From contig DHMX01000032.1 of assembly GCA_002406015.1 (NCBI GenBank), positions 1-64,000 on the forward strand: a stretch of 64,000 nucleotides of DNA. The letters run 5' to 3'. Each line of letters starts with the position of its first letter. The first letter of the stretch is position 1. The stretch is from Lachnospiraceae bacterium UBA4631 (GTDB lineage: Bacteria; Bacillota; Clostridia; Lachnospirales; Lachnospiraceae). The notes under the pieces were generated by a model. That model was not told the origin of the DNA. It saw only the letters and a list, made by a program, of their open reading frames with translations, and did no database searches. The position numbers were made by a program, and so were the translations under genes. Below are positions 1 through 6,814 of the stretch, one piece after another.

Positions 1-1
1 T

Positions 2-115
2 CTACTTAAGAGGTATCATATCACTCTTTGCAATTTCGTCTACCGACAACGCTTCCGTTATATGTTCTTCTATATACTGAATTGCAGCTCCGATTGCTTC
101 CATCCATCCGTTCAT
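2..115 (-). pseudogene. Truncated AraC-family regulator, N-terminal fragment
   Basis: A 37-codon reading frame starts at an ATG at 113-115, eight or so bases after a strong ribosome binding site (GGAAGGAG), and stops with TAG at 2-4. The product begins MNGWMEAIGAAIQYIEEHIT and continues to SVDEIAK. This is how AraC-type regulators begin: a first helix ending in EEHIT, then the start of the first helix-turn-helix. After EIAK the expected DNA-binding sequence is replaced by SDMIPLK and a stop. It therefore looks like a regulator cut short by deletion or frameshift. The window edge at base 1 hides what follows, so an out-of-frame remainder beyond the edge is possible. It is too short to bind DNA alone. 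Confidence 0.6.
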
Positions 116-136
116 TATCATTTCTCCTTCCGTATT

Positions 137-149
137 GTGATACTATCAC
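137..149. promoter_or_regulatory. Short palindrome before the AraC fragment
   Basis: The bases GTGATA-C-TATCAC form a 13-base palindrome 20 to 35 bases upstream of the AraC fragment start and its ribosome binding site. This is a usual place for an operator. A weak promoter (TTGAGA, 17 bases, ACAATA on the minus strand) overlaps it. No protein can be assigned. The rest of 116-247 shows nothing else. Confidence 0.3.
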
Positions 150-247
150 GATTCCTCTCAAGCTACCCGACTATTTTTGCACACTTTTGTCTGACGTTTA
201 CCTGCCATTCCACCTATCGTTTATCTTACTTTTTGCTACTAAATCTG

Positions 248-841
248 CTATATCCGCGAAATCCGTTTTTTATATAACCCATCTTTGTTGCAATACATAT
301 AAATTTCTTTCACTCCGCCTATTTGAAACCTTGCTGCTGCCGCTCCTTCCGGATAAGTTTTCACCATCTGGATTCTGTCGGGAGCAATTGCTGCAATAAA
401 TGAAATATAGTGCTGCTTCGTCATGTCCTGATTAACGGTAACATAATACTCATCCTCAACTCTTTCCACAGAAAATCTATGCTCATCATCCTCTTCTTCC
501 GCTTCCAACCCGCCAAGACTTATCCCATGACAATTGATAACCGCTTCCCCGGTGCTGTAAATAACATTTCCACATACCGGGCATACATAAAACATAGATT
601 TCATCATATTTGCAGAAACATTTTCATTTCTGACCGCATTGCCCGAAATCAGCTCTGTGATGGATACATGGAATACACTGGCAATCGATTCAAGCAGGGT
701 AATGTCCGGATACCCCTTTCCGGTCTCCCATTTTGAAATGGTCTTATCACTGACGCATAGCTTCTGTGCTAACTCTGCCTGTGTCAATCGGTTCCGCTCC
801 CGTAATTTCTTAATTACTGTACCTGTAACATATTGATTCAT
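248..841 (-). CDS. XRE-family regulator fused to a degenerate desulfoferrodoxin-like domain
   Basis: This 197-residue protein starts at an ATG preceded by AAAGGAGG. Residues about 8-62 are a Cro/C1-type helix-turn-helix (TQAELAQKLCVSDKTISKWE). Residues about 85-197 resemble desulfoferrodoxin (superoxide reductase). There is a zinc- or iron-knuckle start, CPVCGN, with a later CHG, and then a C-terminal iron-site domain recognisable by DMTKQHYISF and YCNKDGLYK. In active superoxide reductases the iron is held by four histidines and a cysteine, in HPMxxxHYI and CNxHGLW-type motifs. Here the first motif reads QDM instead of HPM and the last reads CNKDG instead of CNxHG, so two ligands are missing. 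XRE-desulfoferrodoxin fusions are known in Clostridia, and I infer a redox- or metal-sensing repressor whose site has degenerated. Targets are unknown. Confidence 0.8.
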   Translation of the reverse strand: MNQYVTGTVIKKLRERNRLTQAELAQKLCVSDKTISKWETGKGYPDITLLESIASVFHVSITELISGNAVRNENVSANMMKSMFYVCPVCGNVIYSTGEAVINCHGISLGGLEAEEEDDEHRFSVERVEDEYYVTVNQDMTKQHYISFIAAIAPDRIQMVKTYPEGAAAARFQIGGVKEIYMYCNKDGLYKKRISRI

Positions 842-889
842 AATTAATTCCTCCTTTGAGGAATATCGTATTGCAAAACGTTTTTTCCG

Positions 890-909
890 TCTACCTACGA
901 AGCGTAGAC
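890..909. promoter_or_regulatory. Inverted repeat upstream of the XRE regulator
   Basis: GTCTAC and GTAGAC flank a nine-base centre that itself contains CTACG/CGTAG. The element lies about 50 bases before the XRE start codon. It could be an operator for autoregulation, but no clear -35/-10 pair is visible around it. Confidence 0.25.
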
Positions 910-937
910 CCTACAATCACTTTTATTTCTTATTACA

Positions 938-975
938 CTAAAAGCCGCTATTATGAATTTTCTTAATAACGGCTT
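938..975 (-). terminator. Intrinsic terminator of the toxin-antitoxin operon
   Basis: A 12-base-pair stem (942-953 with 964-975, one G-T pair) closes a ten-base loop. On the minus strand it is followed by TTTT. It lies 28 bases after the stop of the RelE-type toxin gene. Confidence 0.65.
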
Positions 976-1002
976 CGTTTAATAACATCATTCATGATTC
1001 TG

Positions 1003-1332
1003 TTATAAATCATGCTTATTTCTTCTTTTTGCTGCTTCTTTGTAAACCTGTTCATCGGTTCTGGCGGAAATAACAATAATCTTCATTACTCCATCCACCC
1101 GCTCAACCTTATAAACAACCCGGATTCCCAAATCCCTGAATTTTATCTTCATGAGATTCGTGAGGTTTGTCCCGCTCTTATTGCCTAACGGCTTTCCATA
1201 TCCGCCTTCCTCAACCGGCAACGGATTTTGACTAACCTTCGAAATCCCCTTTAACACTTGTATCTGAACTGAATGGTCAAGCCTTTTTATATCTTTTTCC
1301 GCTTCTTCTAAAAACTCAATGCTCCATGTCAT
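1003..1332 (-). CDS. RelE/ParE-family toxin
   Basis: This 109-residue protein begins MTWSIEFLEEAEKDIKRLD, the standard opening of RelE/StbE toxins. It continues with the typical IRVVYKVE strand and a basic C-terminal part (IVISARTDEQVYKEAAKRR). RelE relatives cut mRNA in the ribosomal A site; the closely similar ParE group instead targets gyrase, and the two cannot be separated here. The start codon overlaps the stop of the upstream antitoxin gene by four bases (ATGA), so the pair is translationally coupled, as is usual for type II toxin-antitoxin modules. Its length is normal for the family and there is no sign of damage. Confidence 0.85.
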   Translation of the reverse strand: MTWSIEFLEEAEKDIKRLDHSVQIQVLKGISKVSQNPLPVEEGGYGKPLGNKSGTNLTNLMKIKFRDLGIRVVYKVERVDGVMKIIVISARTDEQVYKEAAKRRNKHDL

Positions 1333-1652
1333 TCGATATCTACATCCTCCGCCTCCAAAAGCTCTGCTTCGCTGATTCCCAGATTATTCATCACTGTATC
1401 AAACGAAATTGTCTTATTATTTTTGTCATCCTCCATGCGTTTATTAGCTTCCAGCAGGAGAAAATAATCTTCTTCAATTTCGGTTAATCTTTTATACTCT
1501 TCCGGTGACAAAATAACTGCGGAAGGTTGATTGTTCTTTAAAACAATCAGTTCTCTTTCGGAATGAAGTCTGTCAAATATCTTAGCTGCCTGACCTTTAT
1601 TGAATTGTGAAATCGGAACCAGACTTTGTAAAATATCTGCTGCAATTGCCAT
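1329..1652 (-). CDS. Phd/YefM-type antitoxin
   Basis: This protein of about 107 residues precedes the toxin. I place the start at the ATG at 1650-1652 because GGAGG lies seven to eight bases before it; an ATG 18 bases further upstream contains the binding site itself. The N-terminus (ADILQSLVPISQFNKGQAA) and the segment LIVLKNNQPSAVILSPEEY match the Phd/YefM DNA-binding fold. The acidic C-terminal tail (ELLEAEDVDIE) is where such antitoxins bind and cap the toxin. It should repress its own promoter together with the toxin. The upstream promoter is clear and lies within 60 bases. Confidence 0.85.
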   Translation of the reverse strand: MAIAADILQSLVPISQFNKGQAAKIFDRLHSERELIVLKNNQPSAVILSPEEYKRLTEIEEDYFLLLEANKRMEDDKNNKTISFDTVMNNLGISEAELLEAEDVDIE

Positions 1653-1684
1653 AATAAGCACCTCCATCACTTAATTCTATTTAT

Positions 1685-1713
1685 ATTATATGCAGAATCA
1701 AGCAAAAAATCAA
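1685..1713 (-). promoter_or_regulatory. Sigma-A promoter of the toxin-antitoxin operon
   Basis: On the minus strand TTGATT (1708-1713) and TATAAT (1685-1690) are separated by 17 bases. The -10 lies about 33 bases before the antitoxin ATG. Confidence 0.6.
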
Positions 1714-1806
1714 TATCAGCAACAGATTATTTTCCATTATATTTTCATTACAATTTGTTGTTCTTTTTAGTTATATATTTTAAGTATACTATCTTACACC
1801 CCTACC

Positions 1807-2499
1807 TTATCGCAGCCCTCTCAAATACACCTTCTGCTCCTCTGTAATACGATAGCTTTCAACCGCCTTCTGTATGGTTTTCTTATGTACCCACTCTGAA
1901 AGCCGCCGTTCCTCCAGATACGGAATCGTTGACTTCCACTGCTTTGCTAATGCGGTTGCCAGATACCATGCAATCATCATATTTACATAGTATTCCTCTG
2001 ATTGGACACCGGTAACCCATTCTATATATTCCGGTGAAAAATCCGCATCCAGATACAGCCGCATAAGCATTCCGATTCCATATCGAACCGTATAGGTTTC
2101 TCCGGATGCCATCCAGCTTTGAATCTCCGGAAGCAGCTCCTGCTTATGCTTGGCAAAGCATTTCGGTTCCGGGAAATCACAGGTTGCCCAGTTATTAATA
2201 TATGGCAGAAATCTCTGAACCTCGCTTAAGCATTTGTCATAATCCGGAATTGCTGTAATGAGCATCATATGAAGGTTATTTTCTTCATAGTAGGTATGGG
2301 GCAATTCCTGAATAAATTGCTCTGCCGCCTCTGTCTTTGCAAACTGCTTTGCAAATTTTCGCAATACGGGAATCCGAATCCCAATCACTGTCTCCTTATC
2401 AATTCCCGGCATCAGTTTACTATGAAACTCTCTATAGTTTATATCCTGCAATTCAAATAATTGTTTCTGAAGTTCACTTCTATTCTTATCCATATCCAT
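1807..2499 (-). CDS. DNA alkylation repair protein, AlkD family
   Basis: This 230-residue all-helical HEAT-like repeat protein belongs to the AlkD DNA glycosylases, which excise bulky or charged alkylpurines such as 3- and 7-alkyl bases without flipping the base out. Family marks seen are RIPVLRKFAKQF near residue 43, NNWATCDFPEPK around residues 102-115 (the W and D of the active-site cleft), MMIAWYLATALAK with another cleft tryptophan, and the C-terminal KTIQKAVESYRI. It lies downstream of and close to the acetyltransferase-deaminase gene (16 bases), so they may be cotranscribed. MDMDK offers two possible starts two codons apart. It is one of four DNA-repair genes in the window, with the MGMT fusion, nth and xth. 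Confidence 0.85.
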   Translation of the reverse strand: MDMDKNRSELQKQLFELQDINYREFHSKLMPGIDKETVIGIRIPVLRKFAKQFAKTEAAEQFIQELPHTYYEENNLHMMLITAIPDYDKCLSEVQRFLPYINNWATCDFPEPKCFAKHKQELLPEIQSWMASGETYTVRYGIGMLMRLYLDADFSPEYIEWVTGVQSEEYYVNMMIAWYLATALAKQWKSTIPYLEERRLSEWVHKKTIQKAVESYRITEEQKVYLRGLR

Positions 2500-2515
2500 A
2501 CTGTATAAAGCCTTT

Positions 2516-3442
2516 CTATATCCACCATTCCGGTGTTAATTCACCTAATGTCATAATTCGTTGGGTTTCATAATCTACCATGATTTCAACATCTGCATAT
2601 GTATTCGGCATAAGCTGTACCATCAGCTCCCGACACGCTCCGCATGGAGCACCGGTTCTTCCGTCCGGCAAAACAGCAAGCACCTTTTCTATTCTATCAT
2701 CACCATTTGTCAGCATATTAAAGATTGCGTTTCGCTCTGCACAGATTCCCAAGGTACTGCAGGTATCCACACAGACTCCGGTGTAGATTTTTCCGGACGA
2801 CGCTAAAATTGCTGCTCCAACACAGCCGGCTTCCACATATCCGGATACTCTGCGGTCATTTTGTACACCTCTTGCCATACGATATAATTGCTTCCAGATA
2901 TGATTTCCCTTTATATACTCCTCTTTTGTCAGGCAGGTAATATGCTCGGTTCGTATATCATTCATCAGCTTCCACTCTACCTGTTCCGAGGTATGATGAT
3001 AACGGAAGCCGCATTTTTCCTGTACCCGTTTAGATTTTTCGTTTCCTTCAAAATATCCACACCACACCTTTTTACATTGCAAGGTTGTAAATGCATACTG
3101 CAACATACAATCTACTGCCTCCGGTATATAGCCGTTTCCCCAGAACGGAACTCCAAGCCAGTATCCGATTTCACATTCGTCCTCTTCTATCTCTATGTTA
3201 CTCTGTTCCTTCATCAACAGACCAATACTTCCAATTGCCTGTGAGTCTTCTTTTCGGCATACTGCATAGGTTTCCGGAACCGCTAACACATTCCGGATAA
3301 TGTTTCTGCTATCCTCTACGGAGGTATGTACCGGCCAGCCTGCTATCGGTCCTACCTGTGGGTCCTTTGCATATTGAAAACAGCTCTCTGCATCTGATTC
3401 CCTCCATGGACGTAATTGTAAACGTTCTGTTGTAAATATCAT
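2516..3442 (-). CDS. GNAT acetyltransferase fused to a cytidine/blasticidin-deaminase-type domain
   Basis: This single 308-residue frame holds two enzymes. Residues 1 to about 175 are a RimJ/RimL-type N-acetyltransferase: MIFTTERLQLRPWRESD opening, YWLGVPFWGNGYIPEA in the acetyl-CoA region, and KVWCGYFEGNEKSKRVQEKCGF. Residues about 195-308 are a cytidine-deaminase fold with the zinc motifs GICAERNAI (CAE) and PCGACREL (PCxxC). The deaminase part is about 115 residues and ends ELTPEWWI, which recalls small cytidine or blasticidin-S deaminases. The linker (NHIWKQLYRMARG) looks continuous, with no stop or frameshift. Two modification activities on one chain could act on a nucleoside or a nucleoside-like antibiotic, but the substrate is not evident. 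Confidence 0.8.
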   Translation of the reverse strand: MIFTTERLQLRPWRESDAESCFQYAKDPQVGPIAGWPVHTSVEDSRNIIRNVLAVPETYAVCRKEDSQAIGSIGLLMKEQSNIEIEEDECEIGYWLGVPFWGNGYIPEAVDCMLQYAFTTLQCKKVWCGYFEGNEKSKRVQEKCGFRYHHTSEQVEWKLMNDIRTEHITCLTKEEYIKGNHIWKQLYRMARGVQNDRRVSGYVEAGCVGAAILASSGKIYTGVCVDTCSTLGICAERNAIFNMLTNGDDRIEKVLAVLPDGRTGAPCGACRELMVQLMPNTYADVEIMVDYETQRIMTLGELTPEWWI

Positions 3443-3497
3443 ATATATCCCTCTTTTATATTCCTTTTTGTTTTTCTATATTTCCCTGTAATCTATA

Positions 3498-3596
3498 TTA
3501 TATAAAATTCCAATTTTTTACGAAATCGTAATATGCGTGCGATTCCCTTCTTTGGATACTGTTCTTTGCAAGCTCACCCGTTGTGTATAATGACAT
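3498..3596 (-). pseudogene. Relic of a MerR-family regulator N-terminus
   Basis: An ATG at 3594-3596, with AGTAGG upstream, opens a 32-codon frame reading MSLYTTGELAKNS and later HAYYDF before a stop. MerR regulators open with YTxGELAK, followed about 15 residues later by a recognition helix ending VQYYD. Both landmarks are present but the helix between them is scrambled. I read it as a decayed regulator. The remaining bases between 3443 and 3727 show only A/T-rich sequence. Confidence 0.4.
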
Positions 3597-3727
3597 ATCT
3601 TTTGCCTACTTTCAAAGTCCATAATAGTATATAACGTAATAAGCGATATATCTCATATCTCACTTTACTTGTTGATACCAGTCTCCTGCCTAGCCAAAAG
3701 GCAAAACATGAAACAGCATATAAACAT

Positions 3728-4009
3728 CTACAGATTACGAAATGCAACGCACATTAAAATAAGTCCAATAATCAAACCTATACTCATTGGCAATCCAAAT
3801 GTTTTAGCAAAAACTCTTTTATATTCATGCTTATAGTATAAAGATTTTATACCACCTGCTTTTTGAGCTTTTTGTCTTTCCTCTTTTACTTTTTTTCTTA
3901 TCTCATTATTGTGTCTATTATATCTAATTAATCCTATAACCATTCCAATTATTGGACCGAACATTCCTGATAATGCAACTACTCCCCATAGTATTCTGTT
4001 AGTATCCAT
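3728..4009 (-). CDS. Small two-span membrane protein, unknown function
   Basis: This 93-residue protein has a good ribosome binding site (AGGAGG, nine bases before ATG). It has two hydrophobic segments, residues about 8-28 (WGVVALSGMFGPIIGMVIGL) and 72-90 (LPMSIGLIIGLILMCVAF). Between them is a strongly basic, helical stretch rich in K, R and E. This arrangement puts a charged hairpin on one face of the membrane. I do not recognise a family. It follows the terminator of the FliD-like gene by only about 55 bases, so it is either expressed by read-through or from a promoter I cannot see. Confidence 0.55.
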   Translation of the reverse strand: MDTNRILWGVVALSGMFGPIIGMVIGLIRYNRHNNEIRKKVKEERQKAQKAGGIKSLYYKHEYKRVFAKTFGLPMSIGLIIGLILMCVAFRNL

Positions 4010-4065
4010 ATTCCTTTACCTCCTAAATAGATTTCATGAGCTAACGCTTTCAGCGATTAAATCAT

Positions 4066-4110
4066 AAAAATCACCCCGAAAACCGATTCTGTCCATCGAT
4101 TCCGGGGTGA
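4066..4110 (-). terminator. Intrinsic terminator after the FliD-like gene
   Basis: TCACCCCG (4071-4078) pairs with CGGGGTGA (4103-4110). The interior also pairs partly (ATCGAT/ACCGAT). On the minus strand the stem is followed by TTTTT. Confidence 0.75.
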
Positions 4111-4127
4111 CTTCAGAAGTCCGCACT

Positions 4128-4913
4128 TTAGAAATAACCGTTATACAATAACCCGCTATTATAGCTGTTATAATAATAACCCTGATTTCCATATTGACTT
4201 CCATACAGACTTCCATTTGACCGATTAATCTGATTTGCTGCCTGCGAAGATACCCTTGATGCAGAAGCAGATACAATTCCGGCATAAGAACCGGTTCCGT
4301 TGAACATTGACTTTACATTGCTCATATCCGCATCCTTGAAGCTCTTCTCATCCAGACTCAGCTTTCCGTCTGAACCGACTGTAATACCAATCTTTGATAA
4401 GCCTTTACTCATAATCGATGTTATCCGCTGCATACTGCTTCCGGCACTCTGCACAGATATATCTGACACAGATTTCAAGGCATCGACGGTAGCATTATAA
4501 TCACTGACAAAGGCACCAACTGCCTTGTAAGCAGCATCCTTATCGTACTTATCTGCATTTACAAATAAGCTGTCCTTTCCGGTATTAATCAGCTTTGCTG
4601 TGGTATTCACAAGCTCTGTTGACTCTGCCTTCACAGTAGATAATGCAACCTTATTTGCACTTACGTTCTGTGCATTGGTATTTTTTCTGGTTGTGGTTGT
4701 GTTGGTCTTATTCGTCTGTTCTGTATCTGTCTGTCCCATTTTCTTGTAATATGACTTTACAAGCTTTCGATAGGCACCGCTTTGAATACTGGAGTACTCT
4801 GACAGATTACTATAGAAAGACGATGCAGAACTTGAACCAAACATATTACTGTATGATGTGGTACCAGACCCAAACAAACTGGCATAATTCGAAAGTCCAT
4901 ATATCCCTCTCAT
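4128..4913 (-). CDS. FliD-like, serine/tyrosine-rich protein
   Basis: This protein is about 261 residues long if the start is the ATG at 4911-4913, which AAAGGAGG precedes by eight bases; an ATG two codons earlier is too close to that site. Its middle (NATVDALKSVSD, then ITSIMSKGLSKIGIT, SDGKLSLDEKSFKDA, VKSMFNG) resembles the C-terminal part of the flagellar cap protein FliD, which folds filament subunits at the filament tip. The first 75 residues are low-complexity Ser/Tyr/Gly and the last 25 are Tyr/Asn/Gly-rich (YGSQYGNQGYYYNS). There is no signal peptide, which would fit flagellar-type export. It is much shorter than FliD and isolated from flagellar genes. A surface or flagella-associated role is inference. 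Confidence 0.55.
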   Translation of the reverse strand: MRGIYGLSNYASLFGSGTTSYSNMFGSSSASSFYSNLSEYSSIQSGAYRKLVKSYYKKMGQTDTEQTNKTNTTTTRKNTNAQNVSANKVALSTVKAESTELVNTTAKLINTGKDSLFVNADKYDKDAAYKAVGAFVSDYNATVDALKSVSDISVQSAGSSMQRITSIMSKGLSKIGITVGSDGKLSLDEKSFKDADMSNVKSMFNGTGSYAGIVSASASRVSSQAANQINRSNGSLYGSQYGNQGYYYNSYNSGLLYNGYF

Positions 4914-4972
4914 ATCCATTCCCTCCTTTCCAACCTTATTGTAACGAAATATTCGGATGAAATATAATTCGT

Positions 4973-5647
4973 TCACTTATTGTATCGGCATTTTTTATCA
5001 TTTATGAACAGCCGTTCCTCTTCTACGCAGATTCCGTACTGCTTCAAATCTACCTTTCCGTCTATTACCGGAATCCCATCTGCCTCTAAAAGCTTTGCCT
5101 GCACATCCTCGCCGCAAAATGCAAACGCACCCGCCAATTCTCCTTTTGCATTCACAACCCGGTAACAGGGTATATTCTCCGGGTCGGGATTTCTGTGAAG
5201 GGCATTTCCGACTGCCCTTGCCATATTTTTATCCCCTGCAAGCTCTGCCACCTGCCCATAGGTAGCCACTCTGCCTTTCGGAATCCGCTTTACTGCTTCA
5301 TAGATACGTTTTGTCGGACTGTCTGTAACTATGGCATAGCTCTCTGCAATCATTTGCCGAACCGCCTCATCCGGTACAGTACCGTCCAGAATAATGGTAT
5401 TCCAATGCTCCTTATTCTGATGATACCCCGGTATTACCGATGCAAATGCTCCCCGCCAGTAATCCCGCCATTCGGGGTCTACCTTTACATTCAGGTTCAG
5501 ATAGCCGTCTCTTTCGTAGGTCCAAAGAAATGCCTTTTTGTTACTACGCACTCTTACCAGTTGCCAGTTCGGGTCATGAAACGGTGCTTCCTGATAGGTA
5601 TCCGGAAATGACAGACCATATAGCAACGCTTCCTCTCTGGTATTCAT
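4973..5647 (-). CDS. YjbR/MmcQ domain fused to O6-alkylguanine-DNA alkyltransferase-like domain
   Basis: In this 224-residue protein, residues 1 to about 110 are a MmcQ/YjbR (CyaY-like) domain, seen in FPDTYQEAPF, WTYERDGYLNLNVK and HWNTIILDG. Residues about 112-205 are an alkyltransferase domain: IPKGRVATYGQVAELAG is the helix-turn-helix, RAVGNALHRNP carries the asparagine hinge, and IPCYRVV is the active-site motif. The acceptor cysteine is kept, but the usual PCHR reads PCYR. The protein would transfer alkyl groups from O6-alkylguanine to itself, or act as an alkyltransferase-like sensor. The YjbR part may help bind DNA. It lies 60 bases upstream of the FliD-like gene. Confidence 0.8.
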   Translation of the reverse strand: MNTREEALLYGLSFPDTYQEAPFHDPNWQLVRVRSNKKAFLWTYERDGYLNLNVKVDPEWRDYWRGAFASVIPGYHQNKEHWNTIILDGTVPDEAVRQMIAESYAIVTDSPTKRIYEAVKRIPKGRVATYGQVAELAGDKNMARAVGNALHRNPDPENIPCYRVVNAKGELAGAFAFCGEDVQAKLLEADGIPVIDGKVDLKQYGICVEEERLFINDKKCRYNK

Positions 5648-5720
5648 ATCATCCTACCTCTATCACCTTTTATTTCTGTATCGCTTTCATACATTTCTAA
5701 CGGTTCTATGTTCTTAATTC

Positions 5721-6671
5721 TTATACGTTTGGTTTTGAGGTTGCCCGCAGGTTACTCTCAAAGTTCCGATTATAACCCATCCAGTTGCCGCCCTCATCCT
5801 TGCTCTTTAATTCTTCGATAAATATCTGCAATTTTGCATCTGTATTATCCGCAAATGCCAATGCCACCGCTTCAATCAATGCAGGCTTCTTCGGTGAACC
5901 AAATTCCAGTTCTCCATGATGAGCAAGAATACAGTGCTTTAATTCATTGGACAATTTCACCGGAAATCCCGGTATTTCCTTCATTCTTCTGTCCAGAAGA
6001 ATCGTTCCCATCACAATATGCCCTACCAACTGTCCTTCATCCGTATAGTCATTTTCCGGAAAATCCGATAATTCTTCTGTCTTACCTATATCATGACAGA
6101 TAGCGGCTGTTATTAACAAATCCCGATTTAGTATCGGATACTGTTGTGAATAGTAGTCACACAGCTTTGCTACCGATAAGGTATGCTGCAAAAGCCCACC
6201 GATAAATCCATGATGAATGGATTTTGCTGCGGAATGTGTTTTGAATTTCTTTGCAAATTCCTTATCGTCAATAAAAATCATTTCCAGCAGCTTATGGAGA
6301 TACGTGTCTTTCACACTCTGAATCAGCCCTGTCAATTCCTTATACATCTCTTCCACATCGAACTCGGAACATGGCATATAATCGGAAACCTGATATTCTC
6401 CCTCCTGTGCCTTGCGTACCTGCTTTACATTCAATTGCAGGCTGTTCTGGAAACAAACCACCTGTGCCGTAATATCAATATAGTCCATGGCTTCAAAGTG
6501 AGCAATTCCGTTATTCAAATCCCATACCTTGGCATCTATTGTTCCGGTCTTATCTTGTAGCAGCATGGAGTAATAATTCTTACCTGCCTTCGTTTGCAAT
6601 GTCTGCTTTGATTTACAAAAATAAATGGCATGAACCATTTCTCCTTCATGAAGTTCATTTATGTAGTACAT
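5721..6671 (-). CDS. yhaM: YhaM-like 3'-5' exoribonuclease (OB fold plus HD domain)
   Basis: This protein of about 316 residues has an N-terminal OB-fold (FCKSKQTLQTKAGKNYYSMLLQDKTG, residues about 15-90) and a C-terminal HD domain. The metal ligands are seen in HGFIGGLLQHTLSVAKL, CHDIGKTEEL and ILAHHGELEFGSP. This is the layout of YhaM, which degrades RNA and single-stranded DNA from the 3' end. The start is placed at the ATG at 6669-6671 because AAAGGA lies about nine bases before it; an in-frame ATG 45 bases upstream lacks a site. It is transcribed divergently from mutS2 across about 140 bases. Confidence 0.82.
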   Translation of the reverse strand: MYYINELHEGEMVHAIYFCKSKQTLQTKAGKNYYSMLLQDKTGTIDAKVWDLNNGIAHFEAMDYIDITAQVVCFQNSLQLNVKQVRKAQEGEYQVSDYMPCSEFDVEEMYKELTGLIQSVKDTYLHKLLEMIFIDDKEFAKKFKTHSAAKSIHHGFIGGLLQHTLSVAKLCDYYSQQYPILNRDLLITAAICHDIGKTEELSDFPENDYTDEGQLVGHIVMGTILLDRRMKEIPGFPVKLSNELKHCILAHHGELEFGSPKKPALIEAVALAFADNTDAKLQIFIEELKSKDEGGNWMGYNRNFESNLRATSKPNV

Positions 6672-6753
6672 TCTTTTAATTCCTTTCTGATTCATAGTTC
6701 TATACCATTGTAGCACATCCTTGGGAAATATACTATGAAATCCTGCTTTTTCA

Positions 6754-6782
6754 TTGCCCTAATTCTTTCAAAATGATATAAT
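6754..6782 (+). promoter_or_regulatory. Sigma-A promoter of the mutS2 operon
   Basis: TTGCCC (6754-6759) and TATAAT (6777-6782) are 17 bases apart. The -10 lies 32 bases before the mutS2 ATG, whose binding site is AAAGGAG. Confidence 0.7.
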
Positions 6783-6814
6783 ATTTACATTGAGCAATAA
6801 AGGAGATTTACGCT

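Noticed and set aside
4034..4285. Open frame of 83 codons over the end of the FliD-like gene
   Set aside because: It overlaps the real gene in another frame, has no ribosome binding site and runs across a terminator hairpin.
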